64,000 nucleotides of DNA from Planctomycetaceae bacterium (GCA_021372005.1 JAJFVC010000060.1:1-64000), one strand, 5' to 3'. Shown: positions 54,140 to 63,412, counted from the first letter of the stretch. The notes: a model not told the origin generated them from the sequence alone. Made by a program: numbers and translations.

Positions 54140-54168
54140 AGTATAGAACTTACCGCGATTCCGTTCAA
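54140..54168 (-). promoter_or_regulatory. Promoter of the SIS/PIG-L operon
   Basis: On the minus strand TTGAAC (54163-54168) and TATACT (54140-54145) are separated by 17 nt. The start of transcription is expected near 54133, about 45 nt before the ATG. Confidence 0.55.
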
Positions 54169-54265
54169 TAGGGACCTCGTGAAACCGACCACCCCCTCGG
54201 TGGTATAGCCCTGGCAGCCCAACCCTCGGCGCGGTATCCTCCTATCCGTTACATTGGAACCTTGC

Positions 54266-54877
54266 ATGAACGCCCAATTCATCTCGATCGACGGCGGCGA
54301 CGGCGCCGGAAAGTCCACTCAACTTAAACTGCTCGCCGCCTGGCTCGAACAGCAAGGCCGTCCGGTGGTTTTGTGCCGCGACCCCGGCAGCACACCGCTG
54401 GGCGAAATGGTGCGCAACATCCTGCTCGATCACCACAATCTGGCGATCCACCGCCGTAGCGAAATGTTGTTGTACATGGCCGCCCGAGCCCAAATGGTCG
54501 AACAGATCATCCGCCCAGCGTTGGACCAAGGCAAGACGGTACTCTGCGACCGCTACTTGCTAGCCAACGTGGTCTATCAGGGCCACGCCGGCGGGCTCGA
54601 TGTCGCGACGCTCTGGCAGGTAGGCCGCGTCGCCACCGGCGGGCTGCTGCCCGACGCAACCATTGTGCTCGACATGCCGGTCGAGGCCGCCGCTGCACGA
54701 ATCCAGCGGCCGTTGGATCGCATGGAGTTGCAGGGCGAGGCCTTTCACGCCCGAGTGCGCGAAGGTTTTTTGACGGAAGCCAAAAAATCTCCCGAAAAAA
54801 TCTTCGTAGTCGACGCAACTCGCTCGGTCGACGAAGTGCAGGCGGAAATCCAAAAAATTGTTGGAAAACAGGGTTGA
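54266..54877 (+). CDS. tmk: Thymidylate kinase
   Basis: Phosphorylates dTMP to dTDP for DNA synthesis, cytoplasmic, 203 aa (normal length). The P-loop is FISIDGGDGAGKSTQ; the DR-type motif for dTMP binding is LCDRYLLANVVYQG; the lid region is around RIQRPLDRMELQG. RDPGSTPLGEMVRNIL replaces the usual REPGGT motif with a Pro-Gly-Ser variant. The ATG at 54266 is preferred, since the TTG at 54254 only adds EPC. It precedes holB by 55 nt on the same strand, the common tmk-holB arrangement. Confidence 0.95.
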   Translation: MNAQFISIDGGDGAGKSTQLKLLAAWLEQQGRPVVLCRDPGSTPLGEMVRNILLDHHNLAIHRRSEMLLYMAARAQMVEQIIRPALDQGKTVLCDRYLLANVVYQGHAGGLDVATLWQVGRVATGGLLPDATIVLDMPVEAAAARIQRPLDRMELQGEAFHARVREGFLTEAKKSPEKIFVVDATRSVDEVQAEIQKIVGKQG

Positions 54878-54932
54878 AAACAAAACGTCCGTCCTCGCAC
54901 CCTCGACCTCACCCTCTCCACTCGACTCCAAA

Positions 54933-55919
54933 ATGGCTTGGCACGGAATTGACGGACACGACGACGTGGTCGAAGAGTTTCGCCGGGCGATCGGCCGCGG
55001 TCGATTGGCCAGCAGTTTCTTGTTCGTCGGTCCGCCGGGCGTCGGCAAACGCACCTTCGCGTTGAAGCTGGCCCAGGCGATGCTCTGCACGACGCGGCCC
55101 GAGACGGCGTTGGACCCCTGCGGCGCGTGCCCGTCGTGTTTGCAGATCGCCGCCGGAACGCACCCCGATGTGGATGTCGTCTCGAAGCCGGACGACAAAT
55201 CGTTCCTGCCGCTGGAGCTGCTGATCGGCGAACGCGAGCATCGGCGCCGCGAGGGCCTGTGCCACAATTTATCCCTGAAACCGAGCCTCGGCGGACGAAA
55301 AATCGCCATCATCGACGACGCCGACTTTTTGAATCCCGAAGGCGCCAACGCCCTGCTGAAAACGCTCGAAGAGCCGCCGCCCCGATCCGTGTTGATCCTG
55401 ATTGGCACCAGCCCGGCCAAACAATTGCCGACGATCCGCTCCCGCTGCCAATTGATCCGGTTTCAACCGCTGCCGCTCGACGTGGTCGAACGACTCGTGT
55501 TGTCCAGCGGACTGACGGCGGACCCGGCCGAGGCCCATCGGCTCGCGCAGCACAGCGAAGGCAGTCTGGAGCGGGCCCGCGATCTATCGGACGGCGAACT
55601 TTGGTCGTTCCGCGACGCGATGGTCGAGCGACTCTCGAAGCCCATGCTCGAAAGCGTCGAGCTGGGCCACACGGTGTCGACGTTCGTCGATCAGGCCGGC
55701 AAAGAGGCGTCGGCGCGTCGAGCCCGCTTGCGGCAGGTGATCGGCATGGCCGTCGAGTTTTATCGCCGCCGACTGCGCGAGCCATGCGACGCCACGATGA
55801 GCGACCGGACCGCCGCCCGTCTGGAACGCTGCCTCGACGCGCTCGAACAGATCGACCGCAACGCCAACCAGACCACGCTCATCGAATGCTGGGCCGACGA
55901 CTTGGCCCGCGACGACTGA
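54933..55919 (+). CDS. holB: DNA polymerase III delta' subunit
   Basis: Clamp-loader subunit, 328 aa from this ATG. Motifs: LFVGPPGVGKRTFA (Walker A-like), a four-Cys zinc site formed by MLCTTR and CGACPSC, IAIIDDADFLNPEGANALLK (Walker B with DD) and LEEPPPRSVLILIGTS plus the SRC motif in IRSRCQLIRFQ. The C-terminal helical domain is typical for delta'. An in-frame TTG at 54858 lies inside tmk; ATG 54933 starts at the conserved region, although it lacks a ribosome site. It converges with glnE across a terminator hairpin (55955-55979). Confidence 0.92.
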   Translation: MAWHGIDGHDDVVEEFRRAIGRGRLASSFLFVGPPGVGKRTFALKLAQAMLCTTRPETALDPCGACPSCLQIAAGTHPDVDVVSKPDDKSFLPLELLIGEREHRRREGLCHNLSLKPSLGGRKIAIIDDADFLNPEGANALLKTLEEPPPRSVLILIGTSPAKQLPTIRSRCQLIRFQPLPLDVVERLVLSSGLTADPAEAHRLAQHSEGSLERARDLSDGELWSFRDAMVERLSKPMLESVELGHTVSTFVDQAGKEASARRARLRQVIGMAVEFYRRRLREPCDATMSDRTAARLERCLDALEQIDRNANQTTLIECWADDLARDD

Positions 55920-55954
55920 CCGCGGCCGCCCTCTCGCTGTAGCGGGTTGGGCGC

Positions 55955-55979
55955 CATGTCCACGCTTGCCGTGGGCATG
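55955..55979. terminator. Intrinsic terminator between holB and glnE
   Basis: CATGTCCACG (55955-55964) pairs with CGTGGGCATG (55970-55979), 10 bp with one G-T pair and a CTTGC loop, followed by TTTTCCC on the plus strand. It lies 35 bp after the holB stop and 15 bp before the glnE stop. Hairpins of this CATGCCCACGG type are, as I recall, frequent in planctomycete intergenic regions. Confidence 0.75.
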
Positions 55980-55993
55980 TTTTCCCGAGAAAA

Positions 55994-58900
55994 TCACGTC
56001 TCGTCGAAAATCCGATCGAACAGCCCGCGGATCCGCCGCGTCGCCGTTTCGTAGTCCGTCAGCAGTTCCTCGCGGCTCGGATAGTGCAGCAAATTGGCCA
56101 GCTTCGTCAACTCCACCGAGTCTTGCGGCAACTGGTCCCGGGCCGTCGAGTTCATCAGCCGCAGCCGGCTCTCGATCGTCCGCAGCAGCCGATAGTTCGC
56201 GTTCAATTGCGTGTAGTCGTCCGCACGGAGCAAGTCCGCGCGCCGCAGCGCCGCCAGCGCGTCAAGCGTGTTCGGCGACCGCAGTTCCGGATTGCCCCGG
56301 GCGTGTTTCAGTTGGAGCATTTGCACGAGAAACTCGACGTCGACCAACCCGCCGGGCCCGCGTTTCAAGTCGCCCGCCGACGCGGCCGTTTCTTCCAAGC
56401 GCCGCCGCATCTGCCGGATTTCGACGGCGTCCTTGTGCCGCCACCGATGCGAAAACGCCGCCCTGCCCACGACCGACACCGCCGCCTTGACGGCCGACGG
56501 CGATCCGTACACGGCCCGGGCTTTGCACAGCGCCTGCCGCTCCCAAAGTTGCCCGCCCCCTTCGGCGAAATACCGGGCGAACTCGTCGAACGTCGTGGCC
56601 AACGCGCCGCTGCGGCCGGTCGGACGCAATCGGGCGTCGATCTCGTAGAGCCGCCCAAAGCCGCTCATCCGCGTCGTTGTCTTGATGATCCGTTGGCCCA
56701 ACTCGCTGAAAAAATGTTGATTCGTCGTGGTCGCTCGAACGGCCGCGTCGGGCGGCGTCGCAGTGTGGCCGTCGGCCTCGTACAGAAAGATAACGTCCAA
56801 GTCGCTGTGGTAGTTCATCTCGCGGCCGCCGAACTTGCCCAGCGCCAACACGACCATCTCGCACGGCCGGCCCGCCCGATGGCCCTCTTCCACGCAAGGC
56901 CGTCCGAACCGCGCGGCCAGCCGTTCGTATTCCGTCTCGGCGATCTGCCCGAGACACGCCTCGGCGATGTCTGACAACGCGCCGGTCGTGGCTTGCACGT
57001 CCTCCTTGCCCAAAATGTCGCGCACGCCCACGCAAAGTTGCTGGTCGTTCTTGAAACTATGCAAGATCGGATCGATGTCCTCGGCCCCGCGGCACAACTC
57101 GGCCAGCCACTGCCGCATCTGCTCCAACGTCGGCAGCTTGTCCAACACCAGGCTGTCCATCAAGCTGTCGATCATGCCCGGGTTGCTCGTCAAAATGCCC
57201 GACAGGTGCGGACTGTACGCGCACAACTCCACGTACAGCCGCAAACTCGGCGGATTGAAGCTAAAAAGCTCCCACAACACGCCCTTGCCGCCCAGCGAAT
57301 CGCTCACCTTGTCCAGATTGACCAGCGTCGAGTCCGCGTCGGCCGTTGCGGCAATGGCCGACAACAGCGGCTGCGCGATCGCGGCCAAAAAATGCCGGCA
57401 GCGACGCGTCGACAAAAACCGGATGCGTTCCTCGGCCAGCGACATCAAGTTGCGATACGCCTGCCGAACGTCGCGGAACGGATATTTGCCCAACACCTCG
57501 ACGATCCGCGACTCGGGCGGGTCGGGGTCGAGCACCAAATCCACCTCGGCCTGCGACTGTTGATCGTCGTGAAAAGCGTCGTGCAGCAGATGGTCGAGGA
57601 TTTTGCGGTTCAACTCGGTCTTGGCCCGATAATCGTCCAAAAACGCCTCGAGCGCCGACTGCTCCTCGGTGGTCGCATAGCCCATCCGCAGCGCCAGCTT
57701 CCGCAACTCGTCGCGATTCTCCGGCAGCAGGTGCGTCTGCAAGTCGAGCATGATCTGCAACCGATGCTCGATCTTCCGCAGGAACGAATAATTCTGTTCG
57801 AGAATCGACCACTCCAAATTGGTCAAACATCCGACGTGCTCGAGCTGCCGCAGCGCTTCGAGCGTGTTGCCGGTCCGCAGCTCGGGCAGGTCGCCGCCGT
57901 TGAGCAGTTGCAGAAATTGAATGACGAACTCGACGTCGCGGATGCCGCCCCGGCCGGTTTTCACGTCCCGAGCGCCGCCGCCCACGTCGTCGGTCAATTG
58001 TTCGATCCGCCGCTTCAGGGCCTTGATGCCGCTGATGTCGGCGTGGCTCAAATAGCGCCGATAGATCCACGGACCCAGCGTCTCCAAAAACTCGCCGCCC
58101 AGCGACAGATCGCCGGCGATCGTCCGGGCCTTGATGTACGCCTGCCGCTCCCAGGTCCGCCCGCGATTGTCGTAATAGCTCAGCGCCGACTGCACGTCCG
58201 CCACCATCGGGCCGCGCTGACCCTCAGGCCGCAATCGCAAATCGACCCGATAGGCCGAGCCCAACTCCGTCATCTCGGTCAACAACCGCACGATCTCCCG
58301 AGCGACCAGGTCGAAAAACTCGGCGTTCGAGATCGTCCGCCCGCCCTCGGTGCGGCCCTCGGTCTCGGCCAAAAAAATCAGATCGATGTCGCTCGAATAG
58401 TTCAACTCCAACCCGCCGAGCTTGCCCATGCCCAAGACGACGAACCGCGCCGGTTGGCCGTCGGGCCGCCGCGGCGCGCCGCGCTGCGACTGCACCTTGC
58501 GCCATGCGGCCCGCAACGCCGCCTCGACGATCGCATCGGCCACATACGAAATCTGCTCGGTGACGATTTTGAGCGATTGCTCGCGCACGATGTCGGCATA
58601 CGCGATCCGCAGCGTCTCGCGCCGTTTGAACCGCCGCAGCGCCCGCAACACGGCCGTCTCGTGCTCCAACGCCGCGATCTCAGCCGATAGCTCCTCGACC
58701 AGCGACAGCCGAGCCACCGCCTGCCCCTCGGTCAATCGCAGCAGATCAAAACTCTCGGGATCGACCGCCAACAGATCGCTCAAATACTGGCTGGTCGAAA
58801 AAATCTGCAACAAGGTGGGCAGCGCGTGCGGATCGCGCTCGAACAACGTGCCGACCGACAAAGGATTGCGCGACGCCCGGACGAATCGTTCGAGATTGTG

Positions 58901-59107
58901 CAGGGCCATGTCGGGATCCGCACAGCCGGGCAGGTGTTTTTCGAGCTGCTCGCCGACGACGGCCAACAGGTCCAACGGCACCCCGGCCTCGGCCATGCCC
59001 AGCAGATTGCCATGGGCGCGACGCACGTCGACCAGCCCCAACCGGCAAAGCCACACGCCGGCGGCGTAAGGGTCGTCGAGATATTGGCGCAGAGTCGAGA
59101 TATCCAT
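55994..59107 (-). CDS. glnE: Bifunctional glutamine synthetase adenylyltransferase/deadenylase
   Basis: Nitrogen-control enzyme that attaches AMP to or removes it from glutamine synthetase, 1037 aa. It has two nucleotidyltransferase domains: the N-terminal one with VLGMGKLGGLELNYSSDIDL and the C-terminal one with VLALGKFGGREMNYHSDLDV, each carrying the two metal-binding Asp residues. Helical GlnE domains follow each (TGRGGIRDVEFVIQFLQL; RGPGGLVDVEFLVQMLQL). The start MDIST at 59107 is set by homology. A TACAAT -10 is at 59149-59154 with a weak -35. No glnA or glnB gene lies in the window. Confidence 0.95.
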   Translation of the reverse strand: MDISTLRQYLDDPYAAGVWLCRLGLVDVRRAHGNLLGMAEAGVPLDLLAVVGEQLEKHLPGCADPDMALHNLERFVRASRNPLSVGTLFERDPHALPTLLQIFSTSQYLSDLLAVDPESFDLLRLTEGQAVARLSLVEELSAEIAALEHETAVLRALRRFKRRETLRIAYADIVREQSLKIVTEQISYVADAIVEAALRAAWRKVQSQRGAPRRPDGQPARFVVLGMGKLGGLELNYSSDIDLIFLAETEGRTEGGRTISNAEFFDLVAREIVRLLTEMTELGSAYRVDLRLRPEGQRGPMVADVQSALSYYDNRGRTWERQAYIKARTIAGDLSLGGEFLETLGPWIYRRYLSHADISGIKALKRRIEQLTDDVGGGARDVKTGRGGIRDVEFVIQFLQLLNGGDLPELRTGNTLEALRQLEHVGCLTNLEWSILEQNYSFLRKIEHRLQIMLDLQTHLLPENRDELRKLALRMGYATTEEQSALEAFLDDYRAKTELNRKILDHLLHDAFHDDQQSQAEVDLVLDPDPPESRIVEVLGKYPFRDVRQAYRNLMSLAEERIRFLSTRRCRHFLAAIAQPLLSAIAATADADSTLVNLDKVSDSLGGKGVLWELFSFNPPSLRLYVELCAYSPHLSGILTSNPGMIDSLMDSLVLDKLPTLEQMRQWLAELCRGAEDIDPILHSFKNDQQLCVGVRDILGKEDVQATTGALSDIAEACLGQIAETEYERLAARFGRPCVEEGHRAGRPCEMVVLALGKFGGREMNYHSDLDVIFLYEADGHTATPPDAAVRATTTNQHFFSELGQRIIKTTTRMSGFGRLYEIDARLRPTGRSGALATTFDEFARYFAEGGGQLWERQALCKARAVYGSPSAVKAAVSVVGRAAFSHRWRHKDAVEIRQMRRRLEETAASAGDLKRGPGGLVDVEFLVQMLQLKHARGNPELRSPNTLDALAALRRADLLRADDYTQLNANYRLLRTIESRLRLMNSTARDQLPQDSVELTKLANLLHYPSREELLTDYETATRRIRGLFDRIFDET

Positions 59108-59224
59108 GAAGCCGGACCGCGACAGGGTGGCGTACAACGCGTTTTTCTATTGTATCACGCGTCGCCCAAGCCACCAGAGGCGTCTGGGAGTCTCCACAAG
59201 ACGCCACCCCGCCGGCGATCGACC

Positions 59225-61888
59225 TTACGGAATCGGAAACACACGGCCGGACGACAAAACGTCTTGCTCCGACGTCGGGCGTCGCGACTGTTGCCCAGGC
59301 GGCAGACCATAGATTTCCCATGGACGCAAAACAATCCGATAGTCGTCCACCATGTTGTTTTTCGAGGGATCCCAGGGCGCATACTGAACATACGGTCCCG
59401 TGGACCAAAGAAACGGCGACTTGGCCGGCAAAGATTGCAGCTTGGTGTAGTAGTTTGGCTTCCAAGACAGCGAGGCCGACGCGCCCTTGGAAAAATACAA
59501 AAACGGTCGGTGGGAATACGGATCGTCGGGCAATCGATCCAGACAGGGGCCGACCAACGGGTCGAGTGTTTTCGGCAGCGAGCCGTGTTGGAGCTTCCAA
59601 GCCTCCAAGGCCAAAATCAACTGCGTCGCCCGACGATACGTCTGATTGAACAGAAGACGTCGGGCCAACAATGTGTTGTCGGGCCAACTGTAAAATCGAG
59701 CGAACTCATCGCGATAGATGGCCGGCAGTCCCAGTTGTTCACGGAGCACGTAGAGCAGTTCCGATTCCTTCAACGGTTCCAATTTTGTCTGCCAACGACG
59801 CATCTTTTGAAAATCGTTCGGGCCCACGCAAACAACCGAACCGGACTTGAGATCCGCCAAGCCGCGAAGCTCGCAATACGTCTGAAACTTCAGCAATCGC
59901 AACGCCCGCTCACGCTCCCACGGCACGCGCATCCAGAGCAAGGTCGTCAATGGCAACGGGTCCTTTGTCCCGATCCGACCGAGCATCGTAAAATCGTCGT
60001 GCAGCGCCCGCCAAAGAACGCCGTAGCGGACCTGGATCGACCCGATCAGCGAATCGTGAGCCGTCTGTTTGGCCAACTGTCGTTCGACGGCCAGCAGCCG
60101 TTCGGGCGTCTGTCCCGGCCGAACCGACCACTGAATCAAACGATCGTAGGCTTCTTGTTCAAAGAGCAGCCCTACATCCGGCAGCCAATTCCGATATCGC
60201 AAGGCCAGGCCGATCACCGCCAAATCCTTCCGCGATTCCTCGTCCAGGTTTTTGCCTTTCCCAAGATGTTTCGCATAGGCATTGAGCGATACCTGCTCTT
60301 TCACCGTGAGCGGACGCGGCAATTCTTTTTCGAGAGGCCCGAGGTCGACGTAGGGAATCTGATAAATTCGATACAACGACACGGCCGTCAGCACCGCAGC
60401 GATCGGAATCACGATTGCTGCGGCCGGCCGCCACCACGATCGCCAGGTGTTTCGTTCGATCAACCAATCGCGAGTCCGTAGTCGGCTGGCCAAAATCAGT
60501 CCGAGCAAGATCGGCAACGCCGACCAACTCCAAGGAATCTGAAACAACAGGACCATCCACCAAAAAACGGCCAACACGCCGGTTGCAAGCACGCTGCACA
60601 GCCCGGCCAACACGTGGCTACGAAGAAACATCGCGCAGCACTGCCCGGCCGCAAATCCGAAAACCACGTAACCCACCGTGAAAAGAAACGCCGGCGAAAA
60701 ATCGAAAATCGAGGAATCGGCCGTCGGAATGCAATACTGCGGCCAGCCTGCGTGTTGCCAACGCATGGCGTCCGTCAGACGTTGCTGAGCCAAGGGGTGA
60801 TCGACAAAGTACAGCAACACAGGAAGCACTACCATCAGTAGCGGCATCAGCGACGCTTGCCCGCTCCACCACACCCAACGCGGCGTCACGCCGTGATCGG
60901 CCAAAAAACGATACCGTCGCCGCACTTGATCGGACGAGAATGCCAACATCCCGAACACGGGCACACAGGCGAACGCCAAGAGCAACAGCGGCTGCTGGGC
61001 AATGCTTTGGGCCAACGGGTTCCCATAATGCGGCAAAACCAGCATATCCGGCGGAAACGCAGCCAGCAGAAAAAAGACCACATACAGCACCGCCGCCGGC
61101 CCGCCCGATTGCCGAACGTGCAGCCACAACAATCGGCCAACCATCGCTATCCGGCCCGGAGAAGGATCGTCGTAAAACCATCCGGGCATGACGTCCGTCG
61201 CAACCTTCGAATCAACACCCTGCCGCCGCGAACGTTTTTCGTCAAACCATCGCATCGCCAGCCAGACGTCGATCAGCGCGACCACCGCCGCAATCGCCGC
61301 ACGGTAGGGCATCGCCAGCCAATAACCATACGTGATCGCGTCGGGGCTGAGCGTCAGCGACAACAGGTGCAAGTAGACCGAGACCACGGCAATGCCCAGC
61401 ACCGCCGACAAAAGCACCTGGCCCGTCCGAAGCGAAAACAACACCGACCAGACGAACAATTCGACGCCCCAAAACCCAAAAACCACCAACACGGCCAACG
61501 GACTAAAACCCTGCGGCGGATGCAACGTCCAACCGCTCAAGGCAAACGCCAACACGGACGCCACGCCAAGCACCATCGCAGCGCTGGCCATCGAAAAAAC
61601 CACCTTGCCCCAAAACACCGTCCCCGCGCGCGTCGGCAACGAACGTTGCACCTCAAAGGTCCCGTTTTCCCGCTCGCCGGCGAACAACATCGCCCCGCTG
61701 CCCAGCAAATAAAACGCCGGCAGTCCCGCGGCGGTCCAAAACAAGAACAGCGGACTGTTCACCCGCGAAAACGTCTCAAAAAACACCCACTGCAACGCAA
61801 CGGTCATCAGCGCCATGGCGATCCACAGCGCCCGTTGCAGACGGTATTCCTTCCAAACAGTTCGCCAAAAAATTGCGTGCGTCGACAT
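59225..61888 (-). CDS. ABC-2 type permease with large C-terminal secreted-side domain
   Basis: An 887-residue membrane subunit for the ATPase encoded just upstream. Two permease-like halves with about twelve helices lie in residues 1-510 (FYLLGSGAMLFAGERENGTF is typical of ABC-2 permeases). After a helix at about 515-535 a soluble region of about 350 residues follows. It includes LILALEAWKLQHGSLPKTLD and LPDDPYSHRPFLYF, a motif seen in planctomycete pseudopilin-associated or secreted proteins. The fusion is unusual. The export substrate is unknown. It follows the ATPase by 82 nt, and a GntR regulator heads the operon. Confidence 0.75.
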   Translation of the reverse strand: MSTHAIFWRTVWKEYRLQRALWIAMALMTVALQWVFFETFSRVNSPLFLFWTAAGLPAFYLLGSGAMLFAGERENGTFEVQRSLPTRAGTVFWGKVVFSMASAAMVLGVASVLAFALSGWTLHPPQGFSPLAVLVVFGFWGVELFVWSVLFSLRTGQVLLSAVLGIAVVSVYLHLLSLTLSPDAITYGYWLAMPYRAAIAAVVALIDVWLAMRWFDEKRSRRQGVDSKVATDVMPGWFYDDPSPGRIAMVGRLLWLHVRQSGGPAAVLYVVFFLLAAFPPDMLVLPHYGNPLAQSIAQQPLLLLAFACVPVFGMLAFSSDQVRRRYRFLADHGVTPRWVWWSGQASLMPLLMVVLPVLLYFVDHPLAQQRLTDAMRWQHAGWPQYCIPTADSSIFDFSPAFLFTVGYVVFGFAAGQCCAMFLRSHVLAGLCSVLATGVLAVFWWMVLLFQIPWSWSALPILLGLILASRLRTRDWLIERNTWRSWWRPAAAIVIPIAAVLTAVSLYRIYQIPYVDLGPLEKELPRPLTVKEQVSLNAYAKHLGKGKNLDEESRKDLAVIGLALRYRNWLPDVGLLFEQEAYDRLIQWSVRPGQTPERLLAVERQLAKQTAHDSLIGSIQVRYGVLWRALHDDFTMLGRIGTKDPLPLTTLLWMRVPWERERALRLLKFQTYCELRGLADLKSGSVVCVGPNDFQKMRRWQTKLEPLKESELLYVLREQLGLPAIYRDEFARFYSWPDNTLLARRLLFNQTYRRATQLILALEAWKLQHGSLPKTLDPLVGPCLDRLPDDPYSHRPFLYFSKGASASLSWKPNYYTKLQSLPAKSPFLWSTGPYVQYAPWDPSKNNMVDDYRIVLRPWEIYGLPPGQQSRRPTSEQDVLSSGRVFPIP

Positions 61889-61970
61889 GGTGGTTCGCCG
61901 CTAAGCCTTGTTTTTCAGTTTTCGCCCATTCGCCCCTCGCCCCTATCCCCTCGTCCCTGTTTCCTGTCCC

Positions 61971-62849
61971 CTACTTCCCCATATAAGCAAGAAAAATGTC
62001 TTCCAAACTGGCCGTCTCGCATTCGACGGACTCGATCGACACGTCGGCCCGGAGTCGGGCCAACTCCGCGTCGCCGCCACGCACCAGGGCCTGCCATTGC
62101 CGCGACTGACGACGCTCCGAAAGCACCGCGTCGCCCAGCTCGGGCACGACCGCCGCCTGGTCTCGGAACGTGACGGTCCAGCGCCGCACCTGACGTTTCA
62201 GCTCCTCGAGCGGTTCGACCAGCAGCAGCCGGCCGTGACGCAAAATGGCCACGATGTCGGCCACCCGCTCCACCTCGCCGATCTGATGGCTCGACAGAAA
62301 CACGGTCTGTCCCTGCGCCGCCCGATCGACCATGCTGTCCAAAAACTCGCGACGCACCATCGCGTCCAGGCCCGAGGTGGGCTCGTCCAAGAGGAGCAAC
62401 TCCGGACGGTTGGCCAACGCCAGCGACAACGCCACCTTGGCCGTCATCCCCTTCGACAGCGTTTTTAGTTTCTTTTGGGGTGGAAGGCCGAATTGGCTGG
62501 CTAGATTTCTGTATTCCGCCAAAAAGCCCGGGCCGTAAAATCCCGCGGTGAACCAGCCGATCTCCTCGACCGTCATCCACTGGTAGAGCGTCGGCCGCTC
62601 GGGCACGTAGCCGACCCGCTGACGAATCTGCAATCCCTGCCGACCGCTGTCGAGCCCCAACACCTCCGCGCGACCCGAGTTGGCCTCGGCCAGCCCGAGC
62701 ATGATGCGAATGGCCGTGGTCTTGCCCGCCCCGTTTTCGCCCAGCAAGGCAAACACCACGCCCGGCGGCACATCCACCGAAACCCGGTCGAGCGCCGTTT
62801 CATGTCCAAAACGCTTGGTAAGCTGATCCAGTTGGATGACTGAGGTCAT
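61971..62849 (-). CDS. ABC transporter ATP-binding subunit with non-canonical signature
   Basis: A 292-residue ATPase of the drug/antibiotic export type. Walker A GENGAGKTT, Q-loop VGYVPERPTLY, Walker B LLLLDEPTSGLD and H-loop VFLSSHQIGEVERV are present. The signature motif is LSKGM instead of LSGGQ, found in YtrB/NodI-like groups. The C-terminal 80 residues form an extra domain (RRWTVTFRDQAAVVPEL). Together with the permease (59225-61888) it would export an unknown compound. It lies 48 nt after the GntR gene in the same operon. Confidence 0.88.
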   Translation of the reverse strand: MTSVIQLDQLTKRFGHETALDRVSVDVPPGVVFALLGENGAGKTTAIRIMLGLAEANSGRAEVLGLDSGRQGLQIRQRVGYVPERPTLYQWMTVEEIGWFTAGFYGPGFLAEYRNLASQFGLPPQKKLKTLSKGMTAKVALSLALANRPELLLLDEPTSGLDAMVRREFLDSMVDRAAQGQTVFLSSHQIGEVERVADIVAILRHGRLLLVEPLEELKRQVRRWTVTFRDQAAVVPELGDAVLSERRQSRQWQALVRGGDAELARLRADVSIESVECETASLEDIFLAYMGK

Positions 62850-62897
62850 GATAAGGTCCTGTTGATAGCCCGTGACAAATGCACAACCGCCAACCGA

Positions 62898-63299
62898 TTA
62901 TTCTCCCGCCGACCGATCTTGGCCTTCCCCTCGAAAAAACTCCTCCTCGACCAACTGCCGAAGCTCTTGGGCGTCGAGCCGGCTGTGCCGAGCCTCCTCG
63001 AACACCTGGGCAAGCCGCTGGCGAATCAATTCCAAGCGTCGCTGACGGCATCGCGTGGCAGCCCCTTCGGCCACAATCAGACCCGTGCCGCGAACCGACG
63101 CCAACACGCCGTCGTCCTGCAACTGGCGATAAGCCCGGGCCACGGTGTTCGGATTGATGGTCAACTCCCGAGCCAGCTCGCGGACCGAGGGAATCATCTC
63201 GCCTTCCCGAAGCAGACGCCCGGCCACGGCAAACACAATCTGACGGACCACCTGCTCGTAAATGGCCAGTTCGTTGCTGAAATCAATCCGGAAAAACAT
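62898..63299 (-). CDS. GntR-family (YtrA-type) transcriptional regulator
   Basis: A 133-residue repressor with an N-terminal winged helix (LAIYEQVVRQIVFAVAGRLL, MIPSVRELARELTINPNTVA, RAYRQLQDDGVLASVRGTG) and a short C-terminal helix pair, the size and layout of the YtrA subfamily, which lacks a large effector domain. YtrA-type genes usually head operons for ABC exporters that respond to envelope stress or antibiotics, as here. The promoter at 63327-63354 is followed at once by an inverted repeat (63309-63326), the likely autoregulatory operator. ATG 63299 has AGGTG about 5 nt upstream. Confidence 0.92.
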   Translation of the reverse strand: MFFRIDFSNELAIYEQVVRQIVFAVAGRLLREGEMIPSVRELARELTINPNTVARAYRQLQDDGVLASVRGTGLIVAEGAATRCRQRRLELIRQRLAQVFEEARHSRLDAQELRQLVEEEFFRGEGQDRSAGE

Positions 63300-63308
63300 A
63301 CGGCACCT

Positions 63309-63326
63309 GTACTAGGGTTATAGTAC
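63309..63326 (-). promoter_or_regulatory. Operator-like inverted repeat at the GntR operon start
   Basis: GTACTA (63309-63314) and TAGTAC (63321-63326) form a perfect 6-bp inverted repeat with a 6-nt centre. It begins directly after the -10 and covers the expected transcription start, the right position for autorepression by the YtrA-type regulator. Confidence 0.65.
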
Positions 63327-63354
63327 AGTATACGGATGGCTTCAAAAATGTCAA
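63327..63354 (-). promoter_or_regulatory. Promoter of the gntR-ABC operon
   Basis: On the minus strand consensus TTGACA (63349-63354) and TATACT (63327-63332) are 16 nt apart. The transcription start near 63320 gives a leader of about 21 nt. Confidence 0.65.
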
Positions 63355-63391
63355 GCTCAAGAAAAAAATATGGTCAAAAGGCGAAAAAATC

Positions 63392-63412
63392 CCCTCTCCC
63401 GCCGGGAGAGGG
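63392..63412. repeat. GC-rich hairpin upstream of murD
   Basis: CCCTCTCCC (63392-63400) pairs perfectly with GGGAGAGGG (63404-63412) around a GCC loop, within a run of AGGGTGAGGG-type sequence. It may be a REP-like element or a terminator for upstream transcription. It sits between the gntR promoter and murD. Confidence 0.45.

Noticed and set aside
54188-54204. ACCACC/GGTGGT hairpin before tmk as a terminator or operator
   Set aside because: Only 6 bp, no T-run, and located in a divergent promoter region; too weak to claim.
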